Shown here piece after piece: positions 7,200 to 15,754 of a DNA stretch of 64,000 bases (the stretch's first letter is position 1; the number at the start of each line of letters is the position of its first letter). The notes beneath the pieces were generated by a model, which saw only the letters and a list, made by a program, of their open reading frames with translations, searched no databases and had not been told where the DNA came from. Position numbers and translations under genes: made by a program. The DNA comes from Streptomyces beihaiensis (GTDB lineage: Bacteria > Actinomycetota > Actinomycetes > Streptomycetales > Streptomycetaceae): NCBI RefSeq assembly GCF_026274175.1, contig NZ_JAPHNL010000332.1, forward strand, positions 1 through 64,000. Direction: 5' to 3'.

Positions 7200-8888
7200 C
7201 TACCCGGCCCCCAGGGCGCGGACCAGGCGGCGGGTTCGGCGCAGGGCCGGGCCGACCGCCTTGCGCAGGGCGGGCAGGTGCGGCTCCGCCTTGGCCAGCA
7301 GGCCGGCCCGCTCCCACGTGACCTGGACACGTCCGGCACCATGGCCCTCGGGCTCGACGGTCACGCGGTGCCCCGCCGTGCCGCGCCGGTAGCCGACCTC
7401 CCGGCTCAGCCGGGGGAAGTCCAGCGGGGCGAGCAGCACGCCGGTGTTGCGCTGACCGTGGCGGGTGATGGCGAGCACCGGGTGGCGGCGCCCGGAGAAA
7501 CCGTGCGGCGGCAGCGCCACCGCGCCGAGGTCCAGGGTGACGCTGCCCTCGAACAGGCCCGGCCGGACCGGGTCCAGCCGGAACGAGGCGCGCAGCCGCT
7601 CGCGCGCGGGAGCCAGCTCGACCGTCGCCACGACCGGGCCCGTCGGCAGCCGGCGGCCCGGATCGTACGTGCGGACGTCCAGCGTGACGCGTGCCCCGTC
7701 GGCCGGGGCGACGCGGGTGACCTCGTGCCGCAGCAGGGCGTCGCGGAACGGCCTGGCGCGCAACGCCAGATCGGTGATGTCGAGCTCGCGGGCGGAGTCC
7801 GGGGCGGCGGGGACGACCGGGCCCCAGTAGACGTGCCCCGCGGCGTCCTGCGCGACCTCGCGCGGCCCGACCCGCCGGTCCATGCCGCGCGCGGCGATCC
7901 GTGCCTCCTCGTACCGCCCGTCACGCACAAGACGGATGACGACCCGGTGGTCGCGCGGCAGACGCTCGAACGCCTCGGGCGTGAGGGTGGCGAGGTAGGG
8001 GGAGACCTCGTCGTCGAACCGCTTGATCCACTCGGGCGTGCGGTACGGCAGGTCGCCGGTGTACATCCGCAGGTCGTGCTTGAGGAACTTGTAGTCCTTG
8101 TCGGCCTTGATGTCCTGGTGGCCGCTGTCGGCCAGGAACGCGTCGATGAGCCGGGCGACGTTGATCCGGTCGCGGACGTTCTCGACGCGGTGGCGCTGGT
8201 TCGAGATGGAGAGCGCGTCCGCGGCCTCAAGCGGCGAGATGTACCAGCGGTAGACCGGTTCGGGGACGATGGTGAAGGCGCGGGCGAGACAGTACGCCCG
8301 CGCCGAGAACAGCTGGTCCTCGTAGTGGATGCCGAGCGGGAAGCGCAGCGTGTGCCGGTCGATGAACTCCCGTCGGTACATCTTGTTGGTCGACAGGTGC
8401 TCGAAGAGCACGCCCGGCTCCTCCCGGACACCGCGCACCGTGCGCCGTGCGGGCCCGCCGAACAGGTGCGGGTGCCACGGCGAGACGGACCCGGTGTCGG
8501 TGCGGATCCGTTCGACGGCGCCCATCGCGAAGTCCGCCTCGTCGTCCGCGCGCAGCGCGTCGAGCAGGATCTCGCAGGCCCGCTCGGGAAGTTCGTCGTC
8601 GCTGTCGAGGAACATCAGATACGGCGCCCGCGCGATCTCGATCGCCGCGTTGCGCGGGGCGCCGCACCCTCCGCTGTTCTCCGGCAGCCGCAGATAGACG
8701 ATCCGGTCGTCCCGCGCCGCCAACTCCCGTACCACCTCAGGGGTGTGGTCCGTGGAGTGGTCGTCGCTGACGATGATCTCAAGGGAGCGCAGGCTCTGCC
8801 GGCGCAACGACTCCACCGCGCGCGGCAGTCGCTCGGCGTCGTTGTACCCGATCACCGTGACGGTGACGTCGGGGGCCGCCTCGGCCAT
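7200..8888 (-). CDS. family 2 glycosyltransferase with C-terminal domain (wall polymer synthesis)
   Basis: This 562-residue protein begins with a GT-A domain (residues about 8-230): VTVTVIGYNDAERLPRAVES, the DD of IVSDDHSTDHT, the DXD-type FLDSDDELP and IHYEDQLFSARA. The C-terminal half (about 330-562) is a beta-rich region found behind GT2 domains in actinobacterial teichoic or teichulosonic acid clusters. It probably adds sugar or polyol units to a wall glycopolymer at the inner membrane face. The ATG at 8888 has AGGAGGACCC just upstream. It lies 32 bases after the TagF-like gene on the same strand, so the two form an operon. The exact donor and acceptor are unknown. Confidence 0.85.
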   Translation of the reverse strand: MAEAAPDVTVTVIGYNDAERLPRAVESLRRQSLRSLEIIVSDDHSTDHTPEVVRELAARDDRIVYLRLPENSGGCGAPRNAAIEIARAPYLMFLDSDDELPERACEILLDALRADDEADFAMGAVERIRTDTGSVSPWHPHLFGGPARRTVRGVREEPGVLFEHLSTNKMYRREFIDRHTLRFPLGIHYEDQLFSARAYCLARAFTIVPEPVYRWYISPLEAADALSISNQRHRVENVRDRINVARLIDAFLADSGHQDIKADKDYKFLKHDLRMYTGDLPYRTPEWIKRFDDEVSPYLATLTPEAFERLPRDHRVVIRLVRDGRYEEARIAARGMDRRVGPREVAQDAAGHVYWGPVVPAAPDSARELDITDLALRARPFRDALLRHEVTRVAPADGARVTLDVRTYDPGRRLPTGPVVATVELAPARERLRASFRLDPVRPGLFEGSVTLDLGAVALPPHGFSGRRHPVLAITRHGQRNTGVLLAPLDFPRLSREVGYRRGTAGHRVTVEPEGHGAGRVQVTWERAGLLAKAEPHLPALRKAVGPALRRTRRLVRALGAG

Positions 8889-8920
8889 GGGTCCTCCTGG
8901 TGGGAACGGCTCGGTGTGCG

Positions 8921-11221
8921 TCACTTGGCGGAAAGGGCGAGCGCGGCGGCCGCCTCGGGGGACGGCGCGGGCACCCGGTGGTCGAGCGGGACGACCCGCG
9001 GGGTGTCCGGCTGCCCGAGGAAGACATGGCGCACGACCCGCTCGGCGGCGTGCCCGTCGTCGAAGTCGCAGAACGCGCGCCGGAACGCGGCCCGCCTGGC
9101 CGTCGCGTCCTCGTCGCGCCAGCCGCCGTCCAGGAAGAGCCGCTCGATCTCGCCCTGGCTCGTGGCGACCGCGCCCGGTGCCCGCTCGGTGAGGTCGAAG
9201 TAGACGCCACGGGTGACGGAGTAGGTCTCCCAGTCGTCGGCGAGGATCACGATCGGCCGGTCCAGGTTGGCGTAGTCGAACATCACCGAGGAGTAGTCGG
9301 TGATCAGCGCGTCGGACGCCAGGGCCAGCTCCTCGACGGAGCCGTACGCGGACACGTCGATGATCCGGCCGCGCCGGTGCAACTCCTCCAGCGGCGAGGG
9401 ACCGCGGTCGTAGAAGTAGTGTCCGCGCACCAGCAGGACGAAGTCGTCGCCCAGGGTCCGCGCGAGGCGCTCCAGGTCGAGGCGCGGCGTCCACGCGGAT
9501 TCGTAGTCCCGGTGCGTCGGCGCGTACAGCAGGGCCTTGCGGCCGGGGGCGATGCCGAGCCGCTCGCGCACGCGCAGCACGTCGTCGGCGGTCGCGGTGA
9601 AGTACACGTCGTTGCGCGGATATCCGTAGTCGAGCGAGGTGAACGGGACGGGGTAGGCGCGCTCCCAGATCTCGGTCGAGTGGCGGTTGGCGGAGACGCT
9701 GTAGTCCCAGCGGGCGCACCGGTCGAGCAGCGCCTCGTAGTCGACGCCGCGCGAGGTGGCCCGGTACGGGACCTGGTCGGTGCCCATCCGCTTCAGCGGG
9801 GTGCCGTGGTGGGTCTGCACATGGATCTGGCCGGGACGCTTGACGACGGAGTCGGCGAAATTGACGTTGTTGACCAGGTACTTGGCGCGCGCCATGACGC
9901 TCCAGTAGCGGCGCGAGCCCGGCACCACGTGGTCCGTCCCGTCCGGCACCAGCGGCGCGTCGTCGCGGCGGACCACCCACACCCGGCGGATGTGCGGGGC
10001 GAGTTCGGCGAGCTTGGCGCAGACGGCTGCCGGGCTGCAGGTGACACCGCGGTCCCAGTACGCGGAGAAGACGGCGAGGTTCTCGTCGACCGGGCGCCGC
10101 AACTGCTCGCGGTAGGCGCCCTTCTTCGCCGCGTCGGCGGCCTTCCTGCGCGCCGTGCCCGCGAGGGCCCGCACGCCGCGGCGGCCCCGGTTCGCGGACC
10201 GCAGCGCCTGGTAGCCACAGTAGGAGTCGCGCTCCAGGACGGCGTGGCGCAGGCCGGTGAGGTCGGGTGGCCGCTGGTAGTCGGCGGGCTTGTAGCGGCG
10301 GAAGTGCGCGGAGGCGCGGTGGAAGAACTCCGCCCGGTCGGGGTCCGAGAGACCCGGCAGACCCAGCACCTTCAGATATCGCCCGGCCATCCCGCCGAAG
10401 ACGATCCGGGCGACCCGGCCCGACCGGGGCGCGCCGCCGTGGCCGTCGCCGCCGCTTCCGCTGTCGTCGAGCAGCCGCCACAGCGCCTCGTACTGCGAGA
10501 GGAGGTCGAACGCCCCTGCCGCGCTCGGCGGTGTCCCGTGCTCGTGGCGGTCGAGCAGGACGTCGTCGACGACCGCGATGCTCCCGGCGGCCAGCAGGGA
10601 GCCGATGGCCGGGAGGACTTCGGCGTACTCGTCCTGGCCGAACAGTTCGGGATGCGCGGCGAAGAAGTCGGCGCGCAGCACGCGGTTGGCGACCGTCGGT
10701 GTCAGATGCAGCATCCGCGGCTGATCCCCGACGGTGAGGACGGCGCGGCCGGTCGCGGCGAACAGCCGCCCGTCACCGGTGCCGGTCGTGGCGCCGGCCC
10801 AGGTCGAACGGACGTGGTCGAAGACGATGAGGTCCGGCCGCCCGGCCTCCTCGGCGCGGCGGGCCAGTGCGGCGAGCGCTCCCGGCATGAGGATGTCGCG
10901 CCCTTCGAGGAACAGCAGGTAGTCGCCGGTGCCGCCCGCCCGAGCGGCCCCGGCCGCCCGAGCGGCCCCGGCCGGTAGCCGGCGTGGCAGGCGCACCGCC
11001 CGCACCCGTTCGTCGCGCCGCGCGTACTCGTCGACGAGCGCCGTGGTGGCGCCCGAGGAGCCGTCGTCGACGACGACGATCTCGACCTCTACCTCGTGAC
11101 CGTGACCGCGGCCGGGACCCGGACCCGGACCAGTACAGGCTCCGTCCAGGATGCCGGTCAGGCACTCGCGGAGGTGGCCCCGTGCGTCGAAGGCGGTGAC
11201 GACGACGGTGAAGGTGGTCAT
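8921..11221 (-). CDS. CDP-glycerol glycerophosphotransferase-like (TagB/TagF) with N-terminal glycosyltransferase domain
   Basis: This 766-residue protein has two parts. The N-terminal GT2-like domain (about 1-230) starts MTTFTVVVTAFDARGHLREC and has VVVDDGSSGATTALV. The C-terminal part (about 370-740) is TagB/TagF-like: QTHHGTPLKRMG, APTHRDYESAW, LLVRGHY, and DYSSVMFDYANLDRPIVI, the nucleotide-binding motifs of poly(glycerol phosphate) or related polymerases. It likely polymerises a phosphodiester wall polymer on a lipid carrier. An insert of short Gly-Pro and Gly-His repeats lies near residues 30-45. The ATG at 11221 is chosen because it begins the GT2 fold. It forms an operon with the glycosyltransferase gene that follows. 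Confidence 0.87.
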   Translation of the reverse strand: MTTFTVVVTAFDARGHLRECLTGILDGACTGPGPGPGRGHGHEVEVEIVVVDDGSSGATTALVDEYARRDERVRAVRLPRRLPAGAARAAGAARAGGTGDYLLFLEGRDILMPGALAALARRAEEAGRPDLIVFDHVRSTWAGATTGTGDGRLFAATGRAVLTVGDQPRMLHLTPTVANRVLRADFFAAHPELFGQDEYAEVLPAIGSLLAAGSIAVVDDVLLDRHEHGTPPSAAGAFDLLSQYEALWRLLDDSGSGGDGHGGAPRSGRVARIVFGGMAGRYLKVLGLPGLSDPDRAEFFHRASAHFRRYKPADYQRPPDLTGLRHAVLERDSYCGYQALRSANRGRRGVRALAGTARRKAADAAKKGAYREQLRRPVDENLAVFSAYWDRGVTCSPAAVCAKLAELAPHIRRVWVVRRDDAPLVPDGTDHVVPGSRRYWSVMARAKYLVNNVNFADSVVKRPGQIHVQTHHGTPLKRMGTDQVPYRATSRGVDYEALLDRCARWDYSVSANRHSTEIWERAYPVPFTSLDYGYPRNDVYFTATADDVLRVRERLGIAPGRKALLYAPTHRDYESAWTPRLDLERLARTLGDDFVLLVRGHYFYDRGPSPLEELHRRGRIIDVSAYGSVEELALASDALITDYSSVMFDYANLDRPIVILADDWETYSVTRGVYFDLTERAPGAVATSQGEIERLFLDGGWRDEDATARRAAFRRAFCDFDDGHAAERVVRHVFLGQPDTPRVVPLDHRVPAPSPEAAAALALSAK

Positions 11222-11442
11222 GGGCGACGGTCCTGACGACGACGGGCGGAATTTCGCGCAGGACGCTAGCGGCGCGGAGTAAGAGTCGGGTGAGCCGGAC
11301 TGATGGATGATCAAAGAACGGCACCCCGCGTCCCGCGGTGGGAGCCCTGGCGGACGCCGGAGCGTGTGCCGGCGCGGGCACGGGAACCGGATCGCGGCAC
11401 GGAACGTCACAGCAGTGCGTTCGGTGAGCCGAGGGAGCGGTT

Positions 11443-12036
11443 GTGGCGATGGAGCACAGACCCCGGTCCGGGGCGTCCAGGTGGGGCACGGCCCTGGTGC
11501 CGACCCTGGCCGCCGTGGCCTGCCTGCTGACGGCCTGCGGGGGTACCGGCGCCGGTGCCGCAGGAAGCGGTGGCCGTTCCGCCGACGGGAACGGCGGCGG
11601 AACGGGCAGGAACTCCGTCTCACCCTCCGCGGCGCCGACCTCCGAGCCGACTGACGCGCCCTCGGTCCCGCCCTCGGCCTCACGCTCGGCCTCGCCCTCG
11701 GCCCCGCCTTCGCCGTCCTCCGCCGCACCGGCCTGTGTCACCGGCCCCGTCACCGTCACCCACGCCCCCGAAGACCCGCCCGTACGGAAGTTGTGCGTAC
11801 GGACCGGGACGACGGTGACCGTGGTGCTGCGGCCCCGCCCCGGAAAGCCCTGGCCACGGCCGCGCAGCGGCAATCCGATGCTGGCGACGGTGACCTCGAC
11901 CACCACGGACCCCGACGGGACCGGCCGCGTCACCGTGCGGGCAGCGCGAACGGGATCGGTGTCCGTCACGTGGGGCACGGACGCCGATCCCGTCTTCCGG
12001 CTTGTGCTGAGCGTGGCGGCGTACCAGGTGCAGTGA
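11443..12036 (+). CDS. lipoprotein with Pro/Ser-rich linker
   Basis: This 197-residue protein has a signal peptide ending in the lipobox LLTAC (Cys32), a Gly-rich and then Ser/Pro/Ala-rich linker (about 33-95), and a C-terminal folded domain with two cysteines (PACVTGPVTVT and KLCVRTGTTVTVVL) and alternating strands. Start GTG at 11443 has GGGAG upstream. It should be anchored to the outer face of the membrane. The domain is not recognised. It is divergent from the glycopolymer operon. Its last codons form one arm of a perfect hairpin with the convergent gene. Confidence 0.8.
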   Translation: MAMEHRPRSGASRWGTALVPTLAAVACLLTACGGTGAGAAGSGGRSADGNGGGTGRNSVSPSAAPTSEPTDAPSVPPSASRSASPSAPPSPSSAAPACVTGPVTVTHAPEDPPVRKLCVRTGTTVTVVLRPRPGKPWPRPRSGNPMLATVTSTTTDPDGTGRVTVRAARTGSVSVTWGTDADPVFRLVLSVAAYQVQ

Positions 12037-12050
12037 CCTGGTACGCCGCC
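12015..12050. terminator. bidirectional terminator hairpin
   Basis: A perfect 14-bp stem (GGCGGCGTACCAGG and its complement) with an 8-base loop lies between two convergent genes. The left arm and loop contain the last codons and stop of the lipoprotein gene. It ends 12 bases before the stop of the beta-propeller gene, so it can serve both strands. Confidence 0.85.
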
Positions 12051-12062
12051 GTACGAAAGCGC

Positions 12063-14738
12063 TCAGTGGTGGTGTCGGCGGCTGCGGAGACGACGGACGT
12101 CGAAGGACCAGATGCCGCGCCCGTGCGTGGCGGCGTACAGCTTGTGGTCCGGGCCGAGCCGCAGCTCCATCACGGCGGTGGTGGGCAGCCGGTGGCCGAG
12201 GACCTGCCACTCGGTGGCGCCCGCCGGACGGTAGAAGGTGGCCAGGTCGGTGCCGAGGGCGAGCGAGCCGTTCGGGAGGACCTTGACCGTGTCGGCGGGG
12301 ACGTCGGGCAGGTTGGCCGAGATGTCGGTCCAGCTCTTGCCGCCGTTCTTCGACTCGAAGATGTGGCCGAAACCGGCCCCCGGGCCCTCGGTGAAGCGGC
12401 GGGAGAAGCCGTTCACGGCCACGTACACGTGCCGCGCGTTGTGCGGGTCGATGTCGAAGCCCGAGATGTAGCGGTTCGGGATCGTACCGTCGACGGGCAG
12501 GTTCAGCTGGTGCCAGCCGGTGCCGTCGGCGTTGCCGACCGCGATGCCACGGGTGAAGCCCTGGTTGTTGCAGGGGCCGCACCAGCCGACGTAGACCGTG
12601 CCGCCGGAGGACGCGACGGCGGTGGCCACGTGGCCCTCACCGAGGTCGTAGGCGTCGTTCCACTCCTTGCCGGAGCGGATCGCGAAGCCCTTGGTCTGCA
12701 CCCACACGTGGCGGCCGCCCGCGATCCAGGTGTTGCCGTTCTTGGCGTCCGCGGCGATGGGCGCGATGAAGCGGGCGCCCGCACCACCCTTGTCCTTGTC
12801 CGGCGGGGCGACCTCGTACTCGGTGGCCTTGGACGGGTCCGTGGTCCACGAGCCGTCGTTGACACCGCAGTTCTGGGTGACCCACATGTCGAGGTAGACG
12901 TACTCCTCGGCGATGTTGCAGCCGTTGGCGGGGTCGGTGATGGTGTCGCCGCCGTCACCGCCGAAGTTGGACCCCATGACCTTGTCGTGGCCGCGCAGGA
13001 TCGACTGCCCGTTGTCCTGGAGGCCACCGGTCACCGAGACGCCGCCGTGGTCACGGTCCCGGCCGACGCCCACCGAGTAGTACTGGAGGGTGTCAAGGGT
13101 GCCGTCGTTGAGGGACTGCCAGTCCTTGGCGTGGCCGCCGGAGTCGACGGCGCCGTGCAGCGGACGCCGGTAGATGCCGCCGTCGTTGCCCACATAGGCC
13201 CACGACTTGCCCTTGTAGCTGCCGATCGCCACCGCGTGCTGGTCGGAGTGCGTGGTGGGGAAGCAGTCACCGGTCTGCTTCGACGGGTCGATGCTCCAGC
13301 ACGGGAAGTTGAAGTTCCAGTACGGGCCGGGAACGGTCCAGCTCTCTCCGCCGTTCTTCGTCTCGAAGACCTCTTCGAGGCCCAGGTAGACGTGGTCGGC
13401 GTCGGACGGGTCGACCTGGAGGAACTGGTTGTACCAGGCCTGGATGCCGGGCTGGTAGCCGTCGCCCTGGAGCGCCGAGCCGGAGTTCTTCAGCTGCTTG
13501 TAGTCCGCGATCCGGGTCCAAGGGCCGAACGGCGAACCGTTCTTCGAGACGTACACGCCCTTGAGCCCACTGTCCGGGTTGGACGCCATCTGCGCCGGCG
13601 ACTGGTCGACGGCGTACAGGCGCGAACCGTCGGCCGCGGCGGCGAACGTCATGTTCCCGACGTCGTCACTGCTGGTGGGCAGGTCACCGAGCCCGCTGAC
13701 CCGCTTCCAGGCGCCGTCCTTCTTGGCGTACAGACCGTTGTACGAGTCGCCGCTGCGCCAGCCGACCGCGAGCAGGACCTTGCTCGGGTCCTTGGGGTCG
13801 ACGGCGATGTCGTTGGCGATGTTCTTGTACGGCGCGCTCGGGTCGTCCGCCTTCGAACCGTTCGGCAGATAGTCCGGGTTGGGCGCGAACTCGTGCTTCC
13901 ACGGCCCGGACAGGGTCGTCGTGGAGTGCGACCAGACGCCGGTGCTGGTGGCCGCCCAGACCTTGGTGCCCGCGAAGCGCAGGGCATGGATGACGGTGCT
14001 CTCCAGCTCGGCGCCGCCCACGCGGTCGCCCGGCTGGAAGGTGCCGTGGTGCGGGTGCTTGAGGACGTAGACGCCCGTGCCCGCGAAGGAGGTCGCCCCG
14101 GTGTTGGACTCGCCGGTGGCGTACCAGAGCCGCTTCTTGCCGTCGAGGGCGAGGGTGCCCGTCGACAGGGACGGCAGCTTGTCGGCGATCGGCTTCCAGT
14201 GCCCGCCGCCGGTCCTGGACCGGAAGACACCGCCATTGGCGCCGCCCGCGTACACGTAACCGTGGTCGTCGGCCGCGATACCGGTGATGCGTCCGGTCAC
14301 ATAGCCCGAGCCACCGCTGGAGTTGGAGTTCACATCGCGGTAGCGGGGGTCGTCGGAGTTGTACGCCTTCTTGGTGACGTGGTTCCAGTGGCCGCCCGTG
14401 TGCCGCATCGACTGGAGCTGCTGCCAGGCCGCCCCGTACGCGCCGGGCGCGACCACACCGGGGGCGGTGCGCGCCTCGGTGAACTGTGCCGTGGACTCGG
14501 CGGAGTTCTCCGCCTCGTCGGCGCCGCCGTCGTCCTCGGACGCGGCGAACGAGGACATCCCGTGCCCCGCGTGCAGTGCCTTGATGTGCTCCCGCCCTAT
14601 CGCGGCCTGGTGGCCCGCCTGCCAGGGTCGGGGTCCGGTGTCGCTCTGCGCGGCGAACGACTGGGTGGTCACCAGTCCGAACGACGCGGCCACAACGGCG
14701 CAGGTTATGAGCCGTCGTTGATGTCTTGGGGGCAACAT
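12063..14738 (-). CDS. secreted BNR/sortilin-like beta-propeller protein
   Basis: This 891-residue protein has a signal peptide (basic start, then CAVVAASFGLVTTQSFAA). The rest is made of repeating blades with Asp-box-like elements such as SRTGGGHWKPIADKLPS, TKNGGESWTVPGPYW and SKNGGKSWTDISANLPD, spaced as in WD40/YVTN/BNR or sortilin-type propellers and GH74-like proteins. Such proteins are often annotated as exported glycosyl hydrolases, but no catalytic pair can be pointed to here. The ATG at 14738 has GGGAGGAGAGGG upstream. It stands alone between the conservon-linked hydratase and the lipoprotein. Location outside the cell is well supported; activity is not. Confidence 0.82.
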   Translation of the reverse strand: MLPPRHQRRLITCAVVAASFGLVTTQSFAAQSDTGPRPWQAGHQAAIGREHIKALHAGHGMSSFAASEDDGGADEAENSAESTAQFTEARTAPGVVAPGAYGAAWQQLQSMRHTGGHWNHVTKKAYNSDDPRYRDVNSNSSGGSGYVTGRITGIAADDHGYVYAGGANGGVFRSRTGGGHWKPIADKLPSLSTGTLALDGKKRLWYATGESNTGATSFAGTGVYVLKHPHHGTFQPGDRVGGAELESTVIHALRFAGTKVWAATSTGVWSHSTTTLSGPWKHEFAPNPDYLPNGSKADDPSAPYKNIANDIAVDPKDPSKVLLAVGWRSGDSYNGLYAKKDGAWKRVSGLGDLPTSSDDVGNMTFAAAADGSRLYAVDQSPAQMASNPDSGLKGVYVSKNGSPFGPWTRIADYKQLKNSGSALQGDGYQPGIQAWYNQFLQVDPSDADHVYLGLEEVFETKNGGESWTVPGPYWNFNFPCWSIDPSKQTGDCFPTTHSDQHAVAIGSYKGKSWAYVGNDGGIYRRPLHGAVDSGGHAKDWQSLNDGTLDTLQYYSVGVGRDRDHGGVSVTGGLQDNGQSILRGHDKVMGSNFGGDGGDTITDPANGCNIAEEYVYLDMWVTQNCGVNDGSWTTDPSKATEYEVAPPDKDKGGAGARFIAPIAADAKNGNTWIAGGRHVWVQTKGFAIRSGKEWNDAYDLGEGHVATAVASSGGTVYVGWCGPCNNQGFTRGIAVGNADGTGWHQLNLPVDGTIPNRYISGFDIDPHNARHVYVAVNGFSRRFTEGPGAGFGHIFESKNGGKSWTDISANLPDVPADTVKVLPNGSLALGTDLATFYRPAGATEWQVLGHRLPTTAVMELRLGPDHKLYAATHGRGIWSFDVRRLRSRRHHH

Positions 14739-14845
14739 GCCCTCTCCTCCCTGCGCCGGGCTCATGGGGGTGCCCCGACGCAGGGGTGATCTTGGCGTGC
14801 GCACAACATTCGCACAAAGGTCTCACAGGGAAAATGGTCAGGAGT

Positions 14846-15754
14846 TTACGTTCGGGGCGGCGCCTGCGGGGTCAGTCGTGCCGCCAGGAGATGGGCGTCC
14901 AGCGGCGCGATGTCGGCCGTACGGGCCGCCTTCGTATAGCCGTTGAGCATGCGTTTGGTCAGGACGAGCGCCTCGGGGGAGCGCCGGGCGAGGGGCCTGG
15001 TCATGGCCGTGACGGTCTCGTCGAGGCGGTCGAGCGGCGCGACCTTGTGGAGCAGGCCGAGCCGGTGCGCGGTGTCGGCGTCGAACACCTCGCAGGTCAG
15101 CATGAGTTCACGGATCCGCGAGGCGCCCGCTTCCACGATCAGGCGCCCCATGCCGCCGCCCCACGCGGGCGCCAGACCGACGCCGACCTCCGGCATGCGG
15201 AACCGGCAGGTGTCCGCGCCCGCGCGCAGGTCGCAGTGGACGGCCAGCGCGAGACCGGCCCCCACGACCTTGCCGTGGAGCCGGGCGACGGTGACGGCAT
15301 GCGTGTTCTCCAGGGCCTGGCACAGTCGGTGGGACTTGTCCGCGACGCGACGCAGCGCGGTCCCCGACGGGTCCATGGCGAGGACGTCCTGGAACTCCGT
15401 GCGGTCGGCCCCCAGGCAGAAGTCCTCGCCCAGGGAGGAGAGGACCAGGACGCGAATGTCAGGCCGTTCATGGAGGTCGTCGAGGACGGCGATGAGCTCG
15501 TCCAGGACGCCGGTACTCAGTGTGTCGTCCTGGGCGCCGGGGTTGAGCCGTACGTGGAGGACGGCGCCGCTCTCCTCGATGCCTATGTGCGTGAAGGCGG
15601 CCTCGGGAACGGCGGGTGAGGCGGGGGAGGCGGGTGAGGCGGGGGAAACGGGAGCGGAAGAAGTCATGGAAGCGGTCGTGGAGGAGGACGAGGACATGGA
15701 AGCGGCCGTGGTGGTGGCGGGTGCGGCGGTCGTCGGAGCGGTGGTCTGGTTCAT
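14846..15754 (-). CDS. enoyl-CoA hydratase/isomerase family protein
   Basis: This 302-residue protein starts at the ATG overlapping the P450 stop by four bases (ATGA), a strong sign of coupled translation. The first 50 residues are Thr, Ser, Ala and Pro only, with a repeated Ser-Pro-Ala segment, and look disordered. The crotonase fold follows: LSSLGEDFCLGADRTEF (oxyanion loop), VTVARLHGKVVGAGLALAVHCD and RMPEVGVGLAPAWGGGMGRL. Crotonases hydrate, isomerise or cleave CoA thioesters. With the P450 directly upstream, a role in tailoring a CoA- or carrier-bound substrate is plausible but unproven. The disordered head is absent from typical family members. Confidence 0.88.
   Translation of the reverse strand: MNQTTAPTTAAPATTTAASMSSSSSTTASMTSSAPVSPASPASPASPAVPEAAFTHIGIEESGAVLHVRLNPGAQDDTLSTGVLDELIAVLDDLHERPDIRVLVLSSLGEDFCLGADRTEFQDVLAMDPSGTALRRVADKSHRLCQALENTHAVTVARLHGKVVGAGLALAVHCDLRAGADTCRFRMPEVGVGLAPAWGGGMGRLIVEAGASRIRELMLTCEVFDADTAHRLGLLHKVAPLDRLDETVTAMTRPLARRSPEALVLTKRMLNGYTKAARTADIAPLDAHLLAARLTPQAPPRT

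Noticed and set aside
8889-10481. Upstream extension of the glycosyltransferase frame to 1093 residues
   Set aside because: The extension runs out of frame through the TagF-like gene and is Arg/Pro-rich; the start at 8888 has a clear ribosome site and begins the GT2 fold.
12063-14738. Calling the beta-propeller protein a specific xyloglucanase
   Set aside because: The repeats are BNR/sortilin-like, but no GH74 catalytic Asp pair could be identified by eye.
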